From: Streptomyces longisporoflavus
GTDB lineage: Bacteria; Actinomycetota; Actinomycetes; Streptomycetales; Streptomycetaceae
Length of the DNA stretch: 37,781 nucleotides
Direction of reading: 5' to 3'
Assembly (NCBI RefSeq): GCF_014649775.1
Contig: NZ_BMTR01000044.1
Location: 1 to 37,781 of the forward strand
Of the stretch, positions 15,626-22,713 are shown piece after piece. How positions within the stretch are numbered: position 1 is the first letter of the stretch; each line of letters begins with the position of its first letter. The notes under the pieces were generated by a model. It worked only from the letters and a program-made list of their open reading frames with translations, did no database searches and was not told the DNA's origin. A program made the position numbers and the translations under genes.

Positions 15626-16455
15626 TCACGGGCCTGCGAAGCATCCCAGGACGGTCACCTGGTCGAAGCGCCGGGCCTGCACGTCCTTCCTCGCGATCGT
15701 CCAGAAGACGTCACCGCCGATGCGCAAGTTCCCGAAGTCCAAGGCGCCGCCATACCATTGCGCCAGCAGCGCCCAGTCGTCCGGACGGGGCCGTGCCCAC
15801 GGGCTGGCCCGCCTGCCCTCCGGCTTTCCTGCCCCCAGTGCCGCCATGGCGGCGGACGCGGTAATGGGATCGTCCTCGCCGTAGGAGTCCCTGGAGTATC
15901 CGTCGATCTGCAGATGCGTCTCCTCGCGATGGTGCCTGTCCTCGTACAGCACTTCAGACCAGGCCTGGCGCAGTTGCTTGGCGTGCGGGTGCTCGGCGGG
16001 GTCGATCAGCACCTCGTTGTCCGGCAGGGAAACGTCGTACGTCAGTCGCAACTGGGCGCGGTCGTAGTCGCCGTCCCCGGGGCGTTCCTCCAGGGGCGTT
16101 CCGGCGGGGACGTATATCACTTGGCCGGAAGCGTCGAGGTCCTCGGGATGGAGCCGGGCGAAGAACAGAACAGGAGTCGGCCCTCGCGGGGCAGGAGGAG
16201 AGTCGTCGCGTCCTCGGGCAGCGCGGCCAGGTCCAGCATCGCGATCAGGTTCAGTCCTGCCGGGAGTGGAGGAGCATCGGCGGGCAGCAGGTTCGGCCCG
16301 CCGAAGTGACCCACGACCGGCCCCTCCACGGTGGATGCCAGGGTGGCGCAGGGGCGGGCGGCCTCGAGCCACCTCTCCACCCCGGCGGACGGGACACCGC
16401 CCGCGAGCGCCTTCGCACGAAACCGATTCATCTTGTCGAGCATCTCGGGTCTCAT
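15626..16455 (-). pseudogene. DUF1963 (YwqG-like) protein, disrupted by a 5-bp duplication
   Basis: The gene reads from the ATG at 16455 (MRPEMLDKMNRFRAKALAGG) through VVGHFGGPNLLPADAPPLP and LIAMLDLAALP to PREGRLLF. It then shifts frame and continues as FFARLHPEDLDASGQVIYVP, through LRLTYDVSLPD and DDPITASAAMAALGAGKPEG, to LLAQWYGGALDFGNLRIGGD and a stop at 15626. This is the DUF1963 plan ('GG.P.LP....P..FLAQ(I/L)DL...P' at the front, a 'LLLQ.......' end). The frame break coincides with GAACA-GAACA at 16163-16172; deleting one unit restores a single frame. DUF1963 proteins often occur as immunity-like orphans. Confidence 0.75.
16163..16172. repeat. 5-bp tandem duplication causing the DUF1963 frameshift
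   Basis: GAACAGAACA on the plus strand. Removing one GAACA makes the minus strand read R-L-L-F-F-A-R-L-H-P without interruption, joining both halves of the domain. Confidence 0.75.
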
Positions 16456-16731
16456 ACGGTGAACATAGCGGCGGGTACTGACTGACCCGTGGGCCGGACC
16501 CTGACGTACACCGTGCACCTGCCGGTGCCCGCCGGCCGACCGCCGGCGCAGACCCCGGCCTGCCTCACGGTCCGGTGCGAACTCGCCCTCTCCCCCGCCC
16601 TCCCGTGCCCGGCGGATCGGCTTGCGCCTCCGTGCCGAGCCCCGCAAGGCGAGCAGCCCCGCGTGGCCGACGCTGTAGGCCCGCCCGGACAACACCGCCG
16701 GGCGCGGCCTGGAAAAGGACTGGTAAGCCGT

Positions 16732-16810
16732 GCCCCACGGACTGACCCCGGGCCGGAACTCCGGCCCGGTCGAAGGCAGGGCCAACCGCATCAAGGTGCG
16801 CAAGCGTCAG
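16732..16810 (+). pseudogene. ISL3 transposase C-terminal remnant containing repeat copy 2
   Basis: Encodes HGLTPGRNSGPVEG followed by RANRIKVRKRQ, matching the ISL3 'SSG.VEG.VNRIKM.KRQ' motif. Similarity stops after the KRQ. Bases 16732-16777 are the second copy of the 46-bp repeat at 15320-15365. No other gene is recognisable between 16456 and 17169. Confidence 0.6.
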
Positions 16811-17114
16811 AGCCCCTGGCCCGTCCTCGCGGCAGAGATGACGCAGCAGGCGGTAGCGCAGTGGAGCCCCGGCGACCAGCAAGAACGGGGCGGCAGCAAC
16901 CGTCCCGACCGTCACACCGAACCGGACAGCAAGACTCCCCACGACGCTCTCTACTCGCATGACTTCAGTCTGTGGACCAGAGGGGCCCAGCGCGCCGTGC
17001 TCTCACCAAATTCGTGCCTGATCCTCCTTGTCATCGACAGGGCCACCGGCTCGTGCCCTCGCGGTGGTGACGCAACCACACGAGACGGATAGCGTATGCG
17101 TTGACCGCCCGGAT

Positions 17115-17147
17115 CGGATGCCACCTCCGCGCGGTAGATGGCATCCG
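17115..17147 (-). terminator. Hairpin downstream of the SGNH hydrolase operon
   Basis: CGGATGCCA (17115-17123) pairs with TGGCATCCG (17139-17147) around an inner GC-rich CCGCGCGG hairpin, 23-55 bases after the SGNH stop. There is no T-tract, as is common for streptomycete terminators. Confidence 0.5.
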
Positions 17148-17169
17148 ACTGGCCGGGCGCCGGAACCAG

Positions 17170-17889
17170 TTACGCGCTCCGGGCCAGCAGAACGGCGTCG
17201 ATGACCTCGGCGATAAGGGTGGCGCCGCGGCTGTTCTGGTGGATCTGGTCGGTCGTGAGCACGAGACCTCGCCGCCGCGAGATCGTGTCGAGGCTGCGGC
17301 GCAGCACTGCGTGCTGGAGGAGGACGCCGACGGCCGCTGCGGGCGTCACCTCCCGGTAGGGGATCGGCGGCGGGTCCGTTTGGCGCAGTTCTTCGATCTG
17401 GCGTTCGTGGAGCGGAAGGTAGGCCACCTCGTTGGTGGCGGCGACCTCGGCGATCATCCGGCTGTACGCCTGCGACGCCTGGGCCGCTGCTGCGTCGAGT
17501 TGTTGGCCGAGTACCGGGAGCGACAGCAGACCGATCGTCGCGTCGGTCTCCGCTCGCAGCCGTGCGACGACGGCTCCCAGGCACTGCTGGAACCAGCCTG
17601 CCGACGGGCGATCGGGAAGCTGTTTGTGCTTCATGGCCTGCTCGAGGGGGTAGTCGGCGAGGCTCGCCCGGGCGTCGTTGGTCCCGATCAGCACGGTGAT
17701 CACGTCGGGTGGATTCGTGACGACGGCGTCGAGGCGCTGCAAGAGGTTGTAGGCGAAGTCGCCGTTGGCTCCGAAACGGGCAATCTGTACGTCACCGGGA
17801 GGGTGGCGTCGTCCGAGAAGATCCAGGTAGTCGACGCTGAACTGCGCGCGGGTGAGGCTGTCGCCCAGGCACGCGATGCGTGTCGTCAC
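17170..17889 (-). CDS. SGNH/GDSL-family hydrolase
   Basis: 239 aa. Block I is IACLGDSLTRAQFS, with the nucleophile Ser at about residue 11. A Gly block lies in ARFGANGDFAYN, and block III is VLIGTNDARAS with its Asn. Block V is DQIHQNSRGA, with the Asp and His of the triad. This is the GDSL lipase/acylhydrolase plan (esterase or acyl-carbohydrate deacylase); the substrate is unknown. No signal sequence is seen. The GTG start at 17889 overlaps the cupin stop by 4 bp (GTGA), which indicates translational coupling. It is probably the last gene of the araC-cupin-SGNH run and is followed by a hairpin. Confidence 0.88.
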   Translation of the reverse strand: MTTRIACLGDSLTRAQFSVDYLDLLGRRHPPGDVQIARFGANGDFAYNLLQRLDAVVTNPPDVITVLIGTNDARASLADYPLEQAMKHKQLPDRPSAGWFQQCLGAVVARLRAETDATIGLLSLPVLGQQLDAAAAQASQAYSRMIAEVAATNEVAYLPLHERQIEELRQTDPPPIPYREVTPAAAVGVLLQHAVLRRSLDTISRRRGLVLTTDQIHQNSRGATLIAEVIDAVLLARSA

Positions 17890-18356
17890 GGCGCTTGCTC
17901 CGGGCCGGGCGTGCCGACACGTTCGGTCGGAGGGGTGTCGGTCCGAGGACGGTGGTCGGTGCCCAGGGTCGCAGTGATGGAAAGGATGGACGTCGGCCCC
18001 TCCATGTCGACCACGTGCCATACCCCGGCCGGGTTGATGGTGGCCTCGCCCGGACCGAGGTGAACGCGGTCGGGCTGCCCGTCCACGTCGCGGGTGACCG
18101 TCACGGACCCGCTGAGGCACACGACCAGTTCGTCTCCTGCAGGGTGGCTCTCCCAATGGTCGCCGGGCCCGTCGCCGTCGAACATCATCACCATCCGGCC
18201 CTCGGCGCCGTCTGCCGCGACCGCGGCGCTGTAGGCCTGGAGCACCTGCGGGTCCCAGGTGAAGCCTTCGACGGGTTTCGCTCTCGATCCCAGTCCGAGG
18301 TGCACGGGGGTGGTGCGCAGGTCCATGGCATTGCGTGCGTGGTTGAGGAGTCTCAT
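17886..18356 (-). CDS. Cupin-domain protein
   Basis: 156 aa from the ATG at 18356; a second candidate ATG at 18326 gives 146 aa starting MDLRTTPVHLGLG. The cupin core includes GDHWESHPAGDELVVCLSGS (motif 1, G(X)5HXH-like with the first His as HWE.H and the acid in GDE) and a second motif ATINPAGVWHVVD with its His. The beta-barrel fold usually binds a metal; the function is unknown and may be a sensor or an isomerase/dioxygenase. No ribosome site precedes either start. It lies 82 bp downstream of the AraC gene and is coupled to the SGNH hydrolase. Confidence 0.85.
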   Translation of the reverse strand: MRLLNHARNAMDLRTTPVHLGLGSRAKPVEGFTWDPQVLQAYSAAVAADGAEGRMVMMFDGDGPGDHWESHPAGDELVVCLSGSVTVTRDVDGQPDRVHLGPGEATINPAGVWHVVDMEGPTSILSITATLGTDHRPRTDTPPTERVGTPGPEQAP

Positions 18357-18438
18357 GCCGACGATCGTCCACGCCGGCGATCGGGCAGTCTTGAAGAAAA
18401 GGGAAGAGAAGCCGACGCGACGGGCAGACGGTTGGCGG

Positions 18439-19269
18439 CTACCCGGTTTCGAGGAGGACTTCGCTGCGACGCCAGGCCGTCGGCGACCGGCCCGTGAACT
18501 CGCGCCAGTCCCTGACGAGATGGGCCTGGTCGGCGTAGCCGGAGACGGTTGCCACATCGCCCCACGGGAGCGGGTCCTGCGCCGCCGCCAGTTCGTGCGC
18601 GCGCTCGAAGCGCAAGACTCGGGCGAAGGTCTTCGGCGCCAGGCCCATCTCACCGCGAAACCGCTCGGTGAGGTACCGACGGCTCCAGCCGAGTTCCGCG
18701 GCGAGCGCACCAACCTGGACGCATCCCCGCGCGGTGACGAGGCGGCGCCACGCCTCGGTTACCTCGGGGGGTTGGCGGGGCATGCGGTGGCCGCCGCGGC
18801 CGACAGCTCGCAGCAGTAGTTCGTCCAGCGCGGTGAACCGCGCCGCCCATGTGGTCGCCGATCGGAGCCGGTCGACCAACTCGACGGCAAGCGCTCCGAG
18901 AAGCTCGTCGAGTGGGACCAGTCGGTGGGCGAGTTCGGCGGCGGGCATGCCGTAGATGGCCCGGGCCCCGAGCGGTGTCAGCGCTACCTGCACGCCTTGC
19001 TGGCGTCCGTCGTGGTGAATCGCGACGGACCGGCACATCAGACCGCCGGCCACGCTGCTGAACGGGGTGGCCGGTGACCCGTCGTCAACGCCCGCCGCCA
19101 CCTCCAAAGGATCTGACAGGCTGATGACCGCAGTGAGCGCGCGGCCCGGCGGGCCGCAGTGCACCCCCGCCGGGAGCCCGCGGAGGTCGAAGCCGACGTA
19201 CGAGTCGACGTACTGCCGCAAGGCGGGCGCCGGACGCGCACCGATCCCGGTGGCCGTGTGGTCCTCCAT
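18439..19269 (-). CDS. AraC-family transcriptional regulator
   Basis: 276 aa starting MEDHTATGIGARP. The N-terminal 160 residues form an effector-type beta domain (DSYVGFDLRGLPAG, VALTPLGARAIYGMPAAEL). The C-terminal AraC double HTH runs from about residue 185: VQVGALAAELGWSRRYLTER for the first helix-turn-helix, then the G.APK...RV.RF linker, then WGDVATVSGYADQAHLVRDW and FTGRSPTAWRR. The second signature is complete. It probably controls the cupin and SGNH genes downstream on the same strand. The longer frame beginning at 19335 adds an implausible N-terminus. Confidence 0.9.
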   Translation of the reverse strand: MEDHTATGIGARPAPALRQYVDSYVGFDLRGLPAGVHCGPPGRALTAVISLSDPLEVAAGVDDGSPATPFSSVAGGLMCRSVAIHHDGRQQGVQVALTPLGARAIYGMPAAELAHRLVPLDELLGALAVELVDRLRSATTWAARFTALDELLLRAVGRGGHRMPRQPPEVTEAWRRLVTARGCVQVGALAAELGWSRRYLTERFRGEMGLAPKTFARVLRFERAHELAAAQDPLPWGDVATVSGYADQAHLVRDWREFTGRSPTAWRRSEVLLETG

Positions 19270-19370
19270 TTTCGTCAGTGTACGAGCCGCCCAGCCCAGG
19301 CAGATCACCATCCAAGGACTGATCAAACTGATCACCGCCGTTTGCGGCTGGTGTCGCGGTGTGTGACCAA

Positions 19371-20198
19371 CTATCCGGTCGCCCGGGCCGAGCGGGGTTG
19401 TGCGCGCAAGGCAGGCAGCCGGGCGGCGTCTTCTGCTCCGGCCAGGCTCTCGCCCAAGGTCAGGAGGGAGAGGAGCCGCACCGGCCGGCCGGCTGTGGCG
19501 GCGGCCTCCAGTTTGTGGTGGCCGTCGAGGAGGAAGTGGGTCAGGCCCCAGTGCGCGGCAGGGTCATCTCCCAGGCCGAGGGCGGACTGGCACACGTCCA
19601 GCGTGGAGATCGCCACCGCCGTGGGGACCGTTCCCCGCTCCATGAGCGCGACGTACTCCTCGACACGCTCTCTCTCGTTCCACGTCGGGGGAACCATGGG
19701 CACGACGAACTCGTAGAGGTGGGCGTCCGCATCGACCGTGGTCTCAAAGGTCCGGTAGTACGGCGTGTGCGGGTATTCCGGGAGCCCCCAGAACTGATCG
19801 ATTCCCCACGCCGTGACCTGCTCGACGCTGAAGTAGTCGCCCTCCTTGCCGGGGATGACCAGCCGGGGTTCCACGTCCAGGAGCAGGGGAAGATACTCGC
19901 CCTCCGGCAGCAACCCACCGAACGCTTCGATCACGCCGCCGCCATCCGTATCGTCCAGTGGCCCGCGGAGCCGTTCCTGCATGCTCTCCAGGGACAACTT
20001 CTCGTTCGCGGTCTCCAGTCGACGAAAGAGGAGCGGACACGTTCCGCAGTAGAAGCTGAGCTCGAAGGCAGGTTCGTCGTCGACCATGAGCAAGCGGCGC
20101 CGCGGCCCGCCGCCGAGCTCCTGCAGTTCCGTACCGAAGTGCAACCGTGCCTCGGAGGCAGGGACGCCGATACTGCGGGGGCCGCCCGTTTTGATCAT
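19371..20198 (-). CDS. Conserved hypothetical protein (275 aa) with a DGHHK motif
   Basis: Starts MIKTGGPRSIGVPASEARLH. It has a central 'CGTCPLLFRRLE' pair of Cys that could bind a metal, then YFSVEQVTAWGIDQFWGLP, YPHTPYYRTFET and a C-terminal FLLDGHHKLEAAA. The last motif recalls the D-G-H-H-(R/K) active-site motif of ParB/Srx-like and DUF1015 proteins, but the rest does not match those families well enough to name it. There is no signal peptide. It lies between the AraC gene and the lasso exporter on the same strand, and nothing ties it to either. Confidence 0.75.
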   Translation of the reverse strand: MIKTGGPRSIGVPASEARLHFGTELQELGGGPRRRLLMVDDEPAFELSFYCGTCPLLFRRLETANEKLSLESMQERLRGPLDDTDGGGVIEAFGGLLPEGEYLPLLLDVEPRLVIPGKEGDYFSVEQVTAWGIDQFWGLPEYPHTPYYRTFETTVDADAHLYEFVVPMVPPTWNERERVEEYVALMERGTVPTAVAISTLDVCQSALGLGDDPAAHWGLTHFLLDGHHKLEAAATAGRPVRLLSLLTLGESLAGAEDAARLPALRAQPRSARATG

Positions 20199-20285
20199 CA
20201 CGGGCCGACGGTACGGGACGCCGCGGACCGGCTCCACCGATTACGGGCGTACATCTGACCGGACGGGCCACGTAGAGCGCTATGT

Positions 20286-22034
20286 CTATCCGGGAGACAG
20301 GGCGCGGTAGCGGGCGCTCTCGGCCAGGAGTTCCCCGTGGCGCCCCGTCGCCACCACCCGCCCGCCGTCCAGCACTACGATCACGTCCGCCTCCCGTACG
20401 GTGGACGCACGGTGCGCGATCACGAACAGCGCACATTCCTTCGCCGTCTCCCGGATCGAATGGCGCAGCGCCGCCTCGTTCACCGCGTCCAGATGTGCCG
20501 TGGGCTCGTCCAGCAGCAGCAGTTGGGGCCGGGCAAGGAGCGCGCGGGCGATCGCGATCCGCTGGCGTTCGCCTCCCGACAACGCGATGCCCTGCTCGCC
20601 GGCGTCTGTGTCCAGGCCGCGTGGCAGCTGGGCAACCAGCTCGGTGAGCTGCGCCAGCTCCAGGGCCCGCCGCAGCTCCCTCTCGTCAGCGTCCGGCGCG
20701 GCGTACATCAGGTTCTCCCGGAGTGTGCCGTGCAGGACCGGGCAGTGCTGCTCGACCAGCCCGATCCGGGCGCGGTGTGCGTGGCGTTGCACATCGCGTA
20801 CGTCCTGGCCGTCGAAGAGGACGTGCCCGCGGTCCGGGTCGTAGAACCGCTCGGTGAGCGCGAAGACGGTGGACTTGCCCGCGCCGGAGAGGCCCACCAG
20901 CGCCACGTGCCCGCGCTGCGGCACATCGAAGGTGGCCCCACGCAGCACCGGCCGGTGTGGCTCGTAGCCGAACCACACGTCGCGGAACTGCAGCAGCGGG
21001 CCCCTGGCGGGGGCCGGAGCCGTGCCGGGGACCTGGCCCGTTTCCGACTCTCCTTCCAGCTCCAGGACTTCGGTGATCCGGCGCAGCGCCCCAGAGCCCT
21101 GCTGTACGTTGCTCACCGCCTGGAACACGGCGCCGATCGGCTCGACCAGGTAGAGCATGTAGAGCAGGAAGGCGGCCAGGTCCGCGACCGAGCCGCCCGC
21201 CGCGACCCTGGTGCCGCCGATCAGGAGCACCGCCAGGAACGAGCCGTGGACGGCGAGTTCGACGGCCGGGGCGACCACCGCGTCTAGGCGCCCCACGCGC
21301 ACTCCGGCCGCGTACGCGGCGCGGGCCTGCTCGCCGATCCTGGCCGCCTCGCGGCGTTCGGCCCGGCTGGCCCGCACCGTGCGCAGCGCGACCAGGGCTC
21401 GTTCCAGGTCGGCGGTCATGGTGCCGGTGGCCTGCTGGGCCGCGAGGGAGGCGCCTTCGAGCCGGCGCAGCGCCGTGGTCAGCAGCGCGGCTCCGAACAG
21501 GATCATGCCGAGGACGACCAGGAAGAGCAGCCAGTCCAGCCAGAGCATCAGCGCGACCACCCCGAGCAGCCCGATGCTCCCGGTCACCGCGTCGGTGAAG
21601 CCCTCCGCGATGAGCAGCCGCAGCGCGGTGCTGTCCGTGCCGGTACGGGAGATCAGGTCGCCCGTGCGGTGCCGGTCGAGGGTGCGCAGCGGCAGCCGCA
21701 ACAGCCGGTCGACGAGCGTGAGCCGCACACCGAGCACCACTCCCTCGCCGGTGCGCACCATCACGTACCGTCCCACCGCCTGCACCAACGCCTGTGCGAG
21801 GAAGAGCGCGATCAGCAGCGCCACCGTGCCCGCGATCGCCGAGCCCGCGCCCGCCGCCTGGATCACCTTCTTCACCACGAGCGGCTGCGCCAGGCCGAGC
21901 GCGGAGCCGGTCAGGGTGAGCGCCGCTGCGGCACAGATCCCGCGTCGGTGCCCGCGCAGCACGCGATAGACCTCGCGGAGGCCCGAGCGGGTCATGGCGC
22001 TCATGGCAGGGTCGCTCACGGCACGGTCGCTCAC
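20286..22034 (-). CDS. Lasso-peptide ABC exporter (permease fused to ATPase; D protein)
   Basis: 582 aa. The N-terminal ABC transmembrane domain of about 330 residues has six hydrophobic segments, for example GICAAAALTLTGSALGLAQP and GSIGLLGVVALMLWLDWLLF. The ATPase follows, with Walker A GLSGAGKST, signature LSGGERQRIAIARALL, Walker B LLLLDEPT and the H-loop IAHR. In lasso clusters this half-transporter dimerises to export and give immunity to the mature peptide. The GTG at 22034 overlaps the B2 stop (GTGA). A second GTG at 22019 and ATGs at 22004 and 21995 are alternatives, because a 15-bp tandem duplication spans the junction. Confidence 0.9.
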   Translation of the reverse strand: MSDRAVSDPAMSAMTRSGLREVYRVLRGHRRGICAAAALTLTGSALGLAQPLVVKKVIQAAGAGSAIAGTVALLIALFLAQALVQAVGRYVMVRTGEGVVLGVRLTLVDRLLRLPLRTLDRHRTGDLISRTGTDSTALRLLIAEGFTDAVTGSIGLLGVVALMLWLDWLLFLVVLGMILFGAALLTTALRRLEGASLAAQQATGTMTADLERALVALRTVRASRAERREAARIGEQARAAYAAGVRVGRLDAVVAPAVELAVHGSFLAVLLIGGTRVAAGGSVADLAAFLLYMLYLVEPIGAVFQAVSNVQQGSGALRRITEVLELEGESETGQVPGTAPAPARGPLLQFRDVWFGYEPHRPVLRGATFDVPQRGHVALVGLSGAGKSTVFALTERFYDPDRGHVLFDGQDVRDVQRHAHRARIGLVEQHCPVLHGTLRENLMYAAPDADERELRRALELAQLTELVAQLPRGLDTDAGEQGIALSGGERQRIAIARALLARPQLLLLDEPTAHLDAVNEAALRHSIRETAKECALFVIAHRASTVREADVIVVLDGGRVVATGRHGELLAESARYRALSPG

Positions 22035-22039
22035 GGCAC
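22010..22039. repeat. 15-bp perfect tandem duplication at the B2-exporter junction
   Basis: GGTCGCTCACGGCAC occurs twice in a row, with a degenerate third copy just to the left. On the coding strand each unit contains GTGAGCGACC, so the overlap-type start codon of the exporter is duplicated in frame. Confidence 0.85.
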
Positions 22040-22447
22040 GGTGAAGAACGGTCGGAAGTAGTCCGCCGGGTGGTCCTCGCCGACCGGTACGCCTTCGGCC
22101 TCCACCCACGCGTGCGCCCCGAAGGGCGGCAGCCGCCGCGCTCCCACGCACCACACCGGCCACTGCCCGTGCGCCCGGCACAGCAGCGCCGTGGCCAGCG
22201 AGCGGGGCAGGCAGCCCTCGGGCCCGGTGCAGGCGAGGCTGACCGCAGTGACCGTCTCCCGGGCCGCGGCGGCATCGGCGTGCGAGGCGGCCCGGGCACC
22301 GCGCCGCACCCGGTCAAGCACGGCCCGCAGCCGCCGCGGCGGCAGGTGGGCCAGCGCGCGGGCGCAGCCCACGGCGAGCCGGGCGAGCACCCGGCGCGGC
22401 AGCGGCACCGAGCGGGGCCGGTGCCCGATGGTCTGCGGAGTGCTCAC
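22031..22447 (-). CDS. Lasso-peptide leader peptidase (B2, transglutaminase-like)
   Basis: 138 aa. The catalytic triad of the B2 family is visible: Cys in TGPEGCLPRSLATALL, His in PFGAHAWVEAEGVPVGE, and an acid in the following DHPADYFRPF. The protein is a cysteine protease that cuts the leader from the precursor peptide when guided by the separate RRE protein (B1). The GTG at 22447 overlaps the B1 stop by 4 bp (GTGA), with GGAGGTG upstream. Length and split B1/B2 organisation are usual for actinobacterial lasso clusters. Confidence 0.9.
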   Translation of the reverse strand: MSTPQTIGHRPRSVPLPRRVLARLAVGCARALAHLPPRRLRAVLDRVRRGARAASHADAAAARETVTAVSLACTGPEGCLPRSLATALLCRAHGQWPVWCVGARRLPPFGAHAWVEAEGVPVGEDHPADYFRPFFTVP

Positions 22448-22713
22448 CCTGACACCTCCTCGACTCTCGCGAGACCGGCGGAGTCCAGCGCCTCGACGAG
22501 TTCGCTGACGTCCGCGCGGGCGCTGTCGGCGTCCACCTCGTACTCGCCCGTCAGGCGTTCGACGGCCAGCTCCTGCGTCCCGCCGTCGAGCAGCGTACGC
22601 AGTACCAGCGCTCCCGTTCCGTTGAGATTCCAGTACTGCCCGCTGTCCTCGTCGAGCAGGGTGGTCCCGTAGTCGGTGTCGGCGCGGGACACGCCGTCGC
22701 GCAGCTTCAGCAT
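22444..22713 (-). CDS. Lasso-peptide RRE protein (B1, PqqD-like)
   Basis: 89 aa with the PqqD-like winged-helix recognition element: LRDGVSRADTDYGTTLLDED, then QYWNLNGTGALVLRTLLDGG and a C-terminal VSELVEALDSAGL. It binds the precursor leader (the YxxP region) and presents it to the peptidase and cyclase. The ATG overlaps the cyclase stop by 7 nt (ATGCTGA), and the gene is coupled to B2 downstream. Confidence 0.92.
   Translation of the reverse strand: MLKLRDGVSRADTDYGTTLLDEDSGQYWNLNGTGALVLRTLLDGGTQELAVERLTGEYEVDADSARADVSELVEALDSAGLARVEEVSG

Noticed and set aside
20686..22317. A 543-residue minus-strand frame
   Set aside because: Shadow of the lasso exporter and B2 in another frame; no motifs.
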